DNA of 64,000 nt from Treponema sp. (GTDB lineage Bacteria > Spirochaetota > Spirochaetia > Treponematales > Treponemataceae), in contig JAKSLY010000003.1 in assembly GCA_024400955.1 (NCBI GenBank), positions 50,363-114,362 on the forward strand, read 5' to 3'. How positions within the stretch are numbered: position 1 is the stretch's first letter; each line of letters begins with the position of its first letter. The position numbers and the translations under genes were made by a program. Below the pieces are notes generated by a model, which saw nothing but the letters and a program-made list of their open reading frames with translations, was not told where the DNA came from and did no database searches. Positions 1-7,336 of this stretch are shown here, piece by piece.

Positions 1-1074
1 ATGCTTTCCCTTGTTTTCAAAGCGGTCGCACCAGCCGCCAAGGAGTCCGCCGCAAAGAGTGTCGGTGTATTCCTTTCCAAGAACAGCCATGGCATTGCGG
101 CAGATTTCGACTGATTCTTCGTAGGTCACGTGGGATTTGACGGACTTTACGAGGGGTGCGTATACGTCCCAGTGGCGGAGTTCTTCCACTCCAAGGACCT
201 TCTTGCGGAGCTTGTAGTAGCGGTGAAGGTCAGGAAGGTTTTTGTGAACCGTGTCGATGAGGTTGTGGTAAACGCTTTCCGGCACCTTGTCTCCGTAGAG
301 GGCGCTGTCGAGGGAAGACTTGTAGCCCCTTGCGCGTGCGTGGAAAATGTCGTTGTTTACGGAGCCTGAATAAAGGGCAGCCAGGGTGTTGGCGTGCTTT
401 TCAAAAACGTCGTAGAATTTCGTGTATGCTTCCTGGCGGATTGAACGGTCCTGGTTTTCGAGGAAGTTGCTCCATGTGCTGTGGGTAAGGGGCTTTTCCT
501 TTCCGTCAACGGTTACGGTTCCAAAATTCATGTCCACATCGTTGAGCAGGCTGAATGCATTGGATGCCGTCTGGCCCGATTCGCTCTGAAGGGCAAGGAT
601 GCGCTCTTCCTTCTCGGAAAGAATGTGGGGCTTTGCGTGGAGGGCCTTCTGGATGCTGATCCTGTAGTCTGCAAATTCCGGCAGGTCGCACCATGCGTTG
701 ATCTTTTCGTCGTCAATGGCAAGGAGTTCCGGGGTAAAGAAGCTGCACTGGGAACTCATCTGCGTGTATGCCATCATTACCCTGTTGTAGCGTTCCTGGT
801 TGGCACTTTCGCTCTGGTCAGCTTCGTTCATGAGGCTTGCATAGTGATATACCTTTTCCAGGAGAAGGCTCAGGCGGTCGTCGGCCTTGAGGGCCTGCAG
901 GAGAACGCTGCTTGATTCCCCAAGGCGGCCCTTGAAGGCCGTGAATTGAGCCGTAAGTTCGGGAATGCGGTTAAGGTCTGATTCCCATTCGGATTCGTCT
1001 TTATAAAGCTGTGTCAGGTCCCACTTGTATTCAGCAGGGACGTCTTTTCTCAATGGAATTGTTTCGTTACTCAT
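1..1074 (-). CDS. pepF: Oligoendopeptidase F (M3 family), 5' part only
   Basis: The gene enters from the left edge; 358 N-terminal residues are visible, starting at the ATG at 1074. The reading MSNETIPLRKDVPAEYKWDL followed by a helical domain with LYGDKVPESVYHNLIDTVHK and LRHWDVYAPLV is typical of PepF, a cytoplasmic zinc endopeptidase of about 600 residues that cuts short peptides. The HExxH zinc site lies in the missing C-terminal part, so catalytic integrity cannot be judged. An AGGTGG stands 4 bases before the ATG, but the -10 box (1085-1090) is only 10 bases upstream, so this ribosome site may lie outside the transcript. Confidence 0.93.
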   Translation of the reverse strand, partial: MSNETIPLRKDVPAEYKWDLTQLYKDESEWESDLNRIPELTAQFTAFKGRLGESSSVLLQALKADDRLSLLLEKVYHYASLMNEADQSESANQERYNRVMMAYTQMSSQCSFFTPELLAIDDEKINAWCDLPEFADYRISIQKALHAKPHILSEKEERILALQSESGQTASNAFSLLNDVDMNFGTVTVDGKEKPLTHSTWSNFLENQDRSIRQEAYTKFYDVFEKHANTLAALYSGSVNNDIFHARARGYKSSLDSALYGDKVPESVYHNLIDTVHKNLPDLHRYYKLRKKVLGVEELRHWDVYAPLVKSVKSHVTYEESVEICRNAMAVLGKEYTDTLCGGLLGGWCDRFENKGKH

Positions 1075-1084
1075 GATGCCACCT

Positions 1085-1113
1085 AGTATAGTAAATTTTG
1101 CTTTTTTTGTCCT
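1085..1113 (-). promoter_or_regulatory. Likely pepF promoter
   Basis: On the minus strand AGGACA (1108-1113), a 17-base spacer and TATACT (1085-1090) form a sigma-70-like promoter. The predicted start of transcription is about 1078, four bases before the pepF ATG. Confidence 0.55.
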
Positions 1114-1233
1114 GCGTTAGCGATGTGAAGGGCGCCCATGGCGGCCACTGGAACGGAGTGAAGCGGCTGGAGCGAAAGCGGAACCCGGAACGTAGCGGCG
1201 GGCGCGAACCGCAGGTGAGCGCCGGCAACGCCC
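1114..1233. repeat. Intergenic GC-rich repeat element A
   Basis: This 120-base block between pepF and the activase gene begins GCGTTAGCGATGTGAAG and ends GCAACGCCC, so its ends carry inverted GCGTT/AACGC. Inside are short self-similar words (GGAACGGAGTGAAGCGG, GGAGCGAAAGCGGAAC, CGGAACGTAGCGGCGGGCG). It is far richer in G and C than its AT-rich flanks and has no credible reading frame. Shared words with the elements at 11924, 46955 and 60450 suggest one family. Confidence 0.6.
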
Positions 1234-1243
1234 AGGTGGCTTG

Positions 1244-1272
1244 TTGCACAATTATTTTTTCACATATATAAT
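1244..1272 (+). promoter_or_regulatory. Promoter of the activase gene
   Basis: TTGCAC (1244-1249), 17-base spacer, TATAAT (1267-1272). Transcription should begin near 1279, leaving about 40 bases of leader before the ATG at 1320. Confidence 0.75.
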
Positions 1273-1319
1273 AGTAGAATTAGCGGTTTTTCCGCAAAAC
1301 AAGCATCAGGCAGGGTTAT

Positions 1320-4300
1320 ATGGTAGCTGATTCTTTGGGAAACATTACATCTTTGAAACCGGTCATTAAGCCTATCCGCATGGGTATTGACGTTGGTTCC
1401 ACAACTGTTAAGGTTGTTGCTCTCGGTGACAATGATGAACTTTTGTACGGAGCCTACGAGAGGCACAGGGCAGACATCAGGAATACCATCATTGCTGTTG
1501 TCAACAAGGCTTTTGATACTCTTGAAGGGCTTTTTCCGGCTAAGGAGAACCAGACTGTCAGCGTTAAGGTTACGGGGTCAGGCGGTCTTTCCGTTTCCCA
1601 GTGGCTTAACATTCCCTTCATTCAGGAAGTTGTTGCCGCTACCACTGCCGTGCGTAAGATAATTCCACAGACGGATGTTGTAATTGAACTTGGCGGTGAA
1701 GATGCCAAGATTACATATTTTAAGGGCGGCGTTGAGCAGCGCATGAACGGGACCTGTGCCGGAGGGACCGGGGCTTTCATCGACCAGATGGCTGCCCTTC
1801 TTGAAACCGATGCTTCCGGACTTAACGAGCTTGCCCGGGGTGCCACAACCATTTATCCTATTGCCGCCCGTTGCGGTGTTTTTGCAAAGACTGACGTTCA
1901 GCCGCTGATTAACGAGGGTGCACGCCGTGAGGATATTGCCGCTTCCATTTTCCAGGCTGTCGTTTCCCAGACGATTTCAGGCCTTGCATGCGGTAAGCCT
2001 ATCCGCGGTAACGTTGCATTCCTTGGAGGCCCGCTGCACTTCCTGGACCAGCTTCGCGAGCGTTTTGTTGTTACCCTTAAGCTTAAGGATGATGAACAGA
2101 TTGTTCCAGAAAACAGCCAGCTTTTTGTTGCTTCCGGTGCAGCCTTTTCTGCCGAGCGTGAGATCAAGTGGATCAATGCAAAGGGGGAGGACGCTCCTGC
2201 CGTGTTCCCTACCATTAAGGAATTCCGTGCAAGCCTTACCAATCTTGTGGGAGCCGAGATGCAGGAAGTTCAGCGCCTTGAACCGCTTTTTACTTCCCAG
2301 GAAGAACTTGATGAATTCAACCAGAGGCACCTGACGGAGAAGGCCCTTGTGGGAGAACTGGACAAGACTGAAGGCCCGGTTTTCCTTGGCCTTGATGCAG
2401 GTTCCACAACGACAAAGGCTGTCCTTACCGATACGGAAGGAAGAATCCTCTGGAGGTTCTACGACGTCAATGCAGGTAATCCTGTTGACCTTGCCGTAAA
2501 GGTCTTGAAGAAGCTTTATTCAATCCTTCCGTCAAAGTGCTATATTGCCCGCGCCGTTTCCACAGGTTACGGTGAGGCCCTTTTCCAGGCTGCCCTTGGT
2601 GTTGATGCAGGTGAAGTTGAGACCATCACCCATTATCGTGCTGCGGATTTCTTTGTTCCTGGTGTTGAATTCCTCCTGGACATTGGCGGTCAGGACATGA
2701 AGTGCCTTCGCATGAAGAATGGGGCCATTGTTTCCATTCAGCTTAACGAAGCCTGTTCTGCAGGTTGCGGTTCCTTCCTTGACAATTTTGCCCGTACCAT
2801 GGGCATGAGCGTTCAGGAGTTTTCAAAGATTGCCCTCATGGCAAAGAAGCCAGTTGACCTTGGAACAAGATGTACGGTTTTCATGAACAGCCGTGTTAAG
2901 CAGGCACAGAAGGAAGGTGCGGAAGTTGCGGACATTTCTGCAGGACTTTCATATTCGGTAATCAAGAATGCGCTTTTTAAGGTAATCAAGCTCCGCCGCG
3001 CAAGTGAAATCGGCACCAAGGTTGTGGTTCAGGGTGGAACCTTCTTTAACGATGCAGTTCTCCGTGCCTTTGAAAAGATTGCCGGGGTTAACGTTTACCG
3101 CCCTGATGTGGCCGGCCTTATGGGTGCCTACGGAAGTGCCCTCATTGCCCAGGATCAGTGGGAAGACCTGCGCCGTCCAAAGCCGGATGATCCGGACCAG
3201 ACTCCAAAATTCGTAAAGTCAAACATTGCAACCCTTGACCAGCTTGAAAAGTTCAACGTTCAGCTTGAACTCAGGCGCTGCGGCAAGTGCTCTAACAACT
3301 GTCTTTTGACCATCAACACCTTTACGACCGGTGAAGGCGACGACAAGGTTTCAAGAAAATTCATAACCGGCAACAGGTGTGAGCGCGGTGCGGAAATAGA
3401 AGAGGATTCTTCTGCAAAGACCAAGCTTGTGGATGCAAGCAACAAGGCCAATACCAAGGGTGCTGAAGGAAACGAAAAGCTGCCCAACCTTTTTGAATGG
3501 AAGTACAAGAGGCTTTTCAGCTATGTTCCACTTAAGGCGGAGGATGCTCCCATGGGCGATGTTGGAATTCCACGCGTCCTCAACATGTACGAGAACTATC
3601 CGCTGTGGTTCACCTTCTTTACGAAGCTTGGTTTCCGCGTAAAGCTTTCTCCACGTTCCAGCCGTGCAATATATGAGAAGGGGCTTGAAACAATTCCGTC
3701 TGAGTCTGTCTGCTATCCTGGAAAGATCAGCCACGGTCATGTGGAAAGCCTTTTGCAGCAGGGAATAAGGTTCATCTTCTATCCTTGCGTTCCTTATGAA
3801 AAGATTGAGGATTCCGGTGCGGGTAACCATTACAACTGTCCGATCGTAACAAGCTATCCTGAAGTTCTCCGCAACAACGTGGACCGCCTGCGACAGGATG
3901 AAAACATTTTCTTCATGAATCCGTTCCTTCCGATTTATGATAAGCCGCGTCTCAAGGAAAGGCTTTTTGAGGAACTTTCAAGGCGGTTTGTGAACATTTC
4001 ACGCAAGCAGGTGAACGATGCCCTTGATGCAGCCTGGGACGAGCAGGAAAAATTCAAGAGGGAAGTGCAGGAGAAGGGAGAGGAAGCCCTGGAAGAAACC
4101 ATTACCCGCGGCGGTAACGGTATTGTTCTTGCAGGCCGTCCATATCACCTGGATCCTGAGATCAACCACGGCATTCCGGAAATGATCAACGGTCTTGGCA
4201 TGGCAGTCTTTACGGAAGATTCAGTTGCACATCTTGGTTCAATTGAGCGACCGCTTCGCATCATTGACCAGTGGACATATCACAACAGGCTTTACAGGGC

Positions 4301-5918
4301 CGGTGCATTCGTCAGCGGCATGGCAAACCTTGAGCTTGTCCAGCTTACTTCATTTGGATGCGGACTTGATGCGGTTACTGCCGACCAGGTTGACGAGATC
4401 ATGAAGGCCAAGAGCCGCATGTACACCCTCATCAAGATTGACGAAGGTTCAAACCTTGGTGCAGTCAGGATCAGGATCCGTTCCCTTATTGCAGCCGTCC
4501 GTGCCCGCGAGAGAAACCGCGTCAAACTTACGGTCAAGTCTGCAGCCTACAAGCGCCAGGTGTTCACCAAGGAGATGAAGTACAAGCATACGATCCTTGC
4601 ACCTCAGATGAGTCCGATTCACTTCCGCCTTGTCCAGCAGGCCTTCAGGCATACGGGCTACAACTTCGTGATTCTTGATGCAGTTGATCCGGCAGCAATT
4701 GAAACCGGACTTAAGTACGTGAACAACGACGCATGCTATCCGTCGATTCTTGTTGCGGGGCAGATGATCTCGGCCCTTCAGAGCGGAAAGTATGACGTCA
4801 ACAATACAAGCCTTATGGTTACCCAGACTGGTGGTGGATGCCGTGCAACAAACTACATCGGCTTCATCCGCCGTGCCCTCGTGGATGCAGGATTCTCCCA
4901 GGTTCCTGTAATCAGCCTGAGCGCCCAGGGATTTGAGTCAAACCCTGGATTCAAGCTTGGACCTGCACTGCTTATCCGTGCCATGCGTGCCCTGGTTCTG
5001 GGGGACCTTTTGATGAGGGTTCTCTACAGGACAAGGCCTTACGAAGCCGAAAGCGGAAGTGCAAACGCCCTTTACGAAAAATGGAATGCAAGGTGCGAGA
5101 TGGGGCTTAAGTCGTTGAGCCACTTTAAGTACAAGTCCCTTATCCGCGGCATCATCCGTGACTTTGACCGCCTGCCGTTGCTTCCGGTTAAAAAGCCGCG
5201 CGTTGGCGTCGTAGGAGAAATCCTCGTCAAGTTCCATCCGACGGCAAACAACCAGATTGTCAACGTCATCGAGAGGGAAGGTGCAGAATGCGTCATGCCG
5301 GACCTTATGGACTTTTTCTTCTATACATTCTCTACGGGAATCTTCCGCCATCAGGAACTGGCATTCCCAAAGAAGACGGAAAAGAATGCTCGCAGGCTGG
5401 TTTCAGTCCTGGAACTTTTCCGCGTGTACATGAAGAAGCAGCTTAGGAAGAGCCGGCGTTTTGATCCGCCACACCTTATCTATGACATGATGAAGGGTGT
5501 TGATGACATCGTTCAGCTTGGAAACATTACGGGTGAAGGCTGGTTCCTTACTGCCGAGATGGTGGAACTGATCCATAGCGGTTGTCCGTCAATTGCCTGC
5601 GTTCAGCCTTTTGCATGTCTTCCAAACCACGTTACGGGAAAGGGCATGATCAAGGAACTCAGGAGACGGTATCCTGATGCAAACATTTCTGCCGTTGACT
5701 ATGACCCGGGTTCAAGCGAAGTAAACCAGCTTAACCGCCTTAAGCTTCTGCTTTCAAATGCGCCTGTGGGAAGGCATCCTGATGAATGGGATGACGGCAT
5801 GATTCACGGGCCGGACAAAACCGTGGTAAAGCCTGAGATAATGCTTGCCGAGGGTGCCGCCCAGTTTACGGATCCGGAGCCTGTGGCAATGAAGGATGCG
5901 CCTGTAAGCAGGGACTAA
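1320..5918 (+). CDS. Giant 2-hydroxyacyl-CoA dehydratase activase/reductase-like fusion
   Basis: A 1532-residue cytoplasmic protein. Two BadF/BcrA-type ATPase domains lie at about 20-290 and 350-610: phosphate loops DVGSTTVK (24-31) and DAGSTTTK (359-366), each with the two cysteines that in single activases bind a bridging [4Fe-4S] cluster (Cys146 and Cys185; Cys479 and Cys518, with an extra Cys483). A cysteine-rich linker (CGKCSNNC, about 653) leads into a DUF2229-like part (about 735-960) and a C-terminal region resembling dehydratase subunits. Activators of this family use ATP to inject one electron into 2-hydroxyacyl-CoA dehydratases. No separate dehydratase gene is nearby, so the substrate is unknown. 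Monocistronic with its own promoter. Confidence 0.88.
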   Translation: MVADSLGNITSLKPVIKPIRMGIDVGSTTVKVVALGDNDELLYGAYERHRADIRNTIIAVVNKAFDTLEGLFPAKENQTVSVKVTGSGGLSVSQWLNIPFIQEVVAATTAVRKIIPQTDVVIELGGEDAKITYFKGGVEQRMNGTCAGGTGAFIDQMAALLETDASGLNELARGATTIYPIAARCGVFAKTDVQPLINEGARREDIAASIFQAVVSQTISGLACGKPIRGNVAFLGGPLHFLDQLRERFVVTLKLKDDEQIVPENSQLFVASGAAFSAEREIKWINAKGEDAPAVFPTIKEFRASLTNLVGAEMQEVQRLEPLFTSQEELDEFNQRHLTEKALVGELDKTEGPVFLGLDAGSTTTKAVLTDTEGRILWRFYDVNAGNPVDLAVKVLKKLYSILPSKCYIARAVSTGYGEALFQAALGVDAGEVETITHYRAADFFVPGVEFLLDIGGQDMKCLRMKNGAIVSIQLNEACSAGCGSFLDNFARTMGMSVQEFSKIALMAKKPVDLGTRCTVFMNSRVKQAQKEGAEVADISAGLSYSVIKNALFKVIKLRRASEIGTKVVVQGGTFFNDAVLRAFEKIAGVNVYRPDVAGLMGAYGSALIAQDQWEDLRRPKPDDPDQTPKFVKSNIATLDQLEKFNVQLELRRCGKCSNNCLLTINTFTTGEGDDKVSRKFITGNRCERGAEIEEDSSAKTKLVDASNKANTKGAEGNEKLPNLFEWKYKRLFSYVPLKAEDAPMGDVGIPRVLNMYENYPLWFTFFTKLGFRVKLSPRSSRAIYEKGLETIPSESVCYPGKISHGHVESLLQQGIRFIFYPCVPYEKIEDSGAGNHYNCPIVTSYPEVLRNNVDRLRQDENIFFMNPFLPIYDKPRLKERLFEELSRRFVNISRKQVNDALDAAWDEQEKFKREVQEKGEEALEETITRGGNGIVLAGRPYHLDPEINHGIPEMINGLGMAVFTEDSVAHLGSIERPLRIIDQWTYHNRLYRAGAFVSGMANLELVQLTSFGCGLDAVTADQVDEIMKAKSRMYTLIKIDEGSNLGAVRIRIRSLIAAVRARERNRVKLTVKSAAYKRQVFTKEMKYKHTILAPQMSPIHFRLVQQAFRHTGYNFVILDAVDPAAIETGLKYVNNDACYPSILVAGQMISALQSGKYDVNNTSLMVTQTGGGCRATNYIGFIRRALVDAGFSQVPVISLSAQGFESNPGFKLGPALLIRAMRALVLGDLLMRVLYRTRPYEAESGSANALYEKWNARCEMGLKSLSHFKYKSLIRGIIRDFDRLPLLPVKKPRVGVVGEILVKFHPTANNQIVNVIEREGAECVMPDLMDFFFYTFSTGIFRHQELAFPKKTEKNARRLVSVLELFRVYMKKQLRKSRRFDPPHLIYDMMKGVDDIVQLGNITGEGWFLTAEMVELIHSGCPSIACVQPFACLPNHVTGKGMIKELRRRYPDANISAVDYDPGSSEVNQLNRLKLLLSNAPVGRHPDEWDDGMIHGPDKTVVKPEIMLAEGAAQFTDPEPVAMKDAPVSRD

Positions 5919-5950
5919 ATTCTCAAAATCAAATGCCGATAATGCAAGAG

Positions 5951-7336
5951 ATGAAGAAGATAATTTTCAAATTAGCACTTGCATTTTCTGTATTCTCGGC
6001 ATTTGCGGCCTATCATAGCAATTCGGTTCCAGATTCAACAGAAATCAGAAAATCAATAATAAACTCATGGCTTAAGGAAGATGTTTCCGTTCTTCGTGAA
6101 AAGAAGGAAGAATTCGTACTTGATCCGACGGGGCTTAAGTTTCAGGTTCGCATGGAGGAATCCAATGACGAATTCTGCATCATCATTGCTCCCCGCAGTG
6201 AAATAGACATCAACATGATCAATGGCGACAGTTCAAGGATCATGCGTGCCGAGGTTTTCCCAAAAGGGGGAATCGGAAGCTGGATCCTGTACCGCGACAA
6301 GAAGAAGGGATTTGCCAAGCGTGCTGAAATTCATTTTAACCAGGATTCCGATGTATACATTCAGCTCAGGAACGAGGGGCAGAAGACTTATGCTGACCTT
6401 TATGTGAAGGGCTCCTATGCGGCAAAATCAGTTCTTACGGGTATGCCCTTTGAGAAGGTCTATACGGCTTCTTTACAGGAAATCCAGGACATGACCAGAA
6501 AGTCCATTCCGTGGAACAGGGTTACGGTAAGGCCGGATCAATATAACGGCAATCAGGTTCTTATTACGACAGTGCGACAGAACCTTCCGACCATGGAATT
6601 CATGGAGGATGCATGCTATGACGAGCGTGGAAAGCTCAGGTCCATTCTTACGGGGGAACCTTTTATATTCCGCAATGAAAGCGGAGATCCAGTGGAAATG
6701 GATACAAGAAAGACCCACTACCTTTGCGGCGCAGGCTTTGTAAAGTGGATAATCGACGGCATTGTTGAACCTGTTTGCGGGCGTGGTGCCGTCATCCGTG
6801 ACCTGACGGAACCTACGGTTGAAGACAAGTCCGTGGGAAAGAACGGAGTAATGTCCCAGCAGTGGAACCTTGGCTTTACCCTGGACTGGTGCCGTAACCT
6901 TGCATCCGTTGCCTATGACGTTCGTTCCAGCCGCAGTGCAAACTATGCAAATGCAGGCCTTGACGTAAACTGGAACTGGTTTGCCCAGGACTTTGAAAAC
7001 GGAAGATTCGTGAATTCAACAGGCTACATAAAGAACACGGGATACAAGGTGGACAATGTAAGGGCTCTCCTTTACCTTCTTGGCTGCACTGAACCGGACT
7101 GGTTCTATCTTGCCGCCATCAGGCAGGGAACTAACATTGACGAAGACGAGCTTGTGTTCAATAACTGTGCCGTAATCGTTCCATATTTTGACAGGAATGG
7201 AAGGTTTGCCTGTGTTGTCTTTGAGCAGGGCAGGGAACTTTCCATCGATGAATTCGTACAGAAGTACAAGGGTTCATTCGTTCATCTTGAGCGCGTAAAA
7301 TCTACAGAGGCATTCTTCCCTTATGAAAAAAAATAA
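5951..7336 (+). CDS. Exported protein of unknown function, first gene of envelope cluster
   Basis: I do not recognise a family. The start is placed at the ATG at 5951 because MKKIIFKLALAFSVFSAFA is a clean signal peptide; an upstream ATG at 5933 would add six residues ahead of it. The mature protein (about 440 residues) is mixed alpha/beta with many charged residues and tryptophans and no membrane segment, so it is probably periplasmic. The C-terminal part has PDWFYLAAIRQGTNIDEDE and VIVPYFDRNGRFACVVFEQG. Its last codons overlap the TPR gene by 14 bases, which ties it to the downstream cluster. The ribosome site is weak. Confidence 0.75.
   Translation: MKKIIFKLALAFSVFSAFAAYHSNSVPDSTEIRKSIINSWLKEDVSVLREKKEEFVLDPTGLKFQVRMEESNDEFCIIIAPRSEIDINMINGDSSRIMRAEVFPKGGIGSWILYRDKKKGFAKRAEIHFNQDSDVYIQLRNEGQKTYADLYVKGSYAAKSVLTGMPFEKVYTASLQEIQDMTRKSIPWNRVTVRPDQYNGNQVLITTVRQNLPTMEFMEDACYDERGKLRSILTGEPFIFRNESGDPVEMDTRKTHYLCGAGFVKWIIDGIVEPVCGRGAVIRDLTEPTVEDKSVGKNGVMSQQWNLGFTLDWCRNLASVAYDVRSSRSANYANAGLDVNWNWFAQDFENGRFVNSTGYIKNTGYKVDNVRALLYLLGCTEPDWFYLAAIRQGTNIDEDELVFNNCAVIVPYFDRNGRFACVVFEQGRELSIDEFVQKYKGSFVHLERVKSTEAFFPYEKK

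Noticed and set aside
130..915. Plus-strand coding frames in the first kilobase
   Set aside because: They are antisense shadows of oligoendopeptidase F, whose minus-strand frame runs unbroken from 1074 to the window edge.
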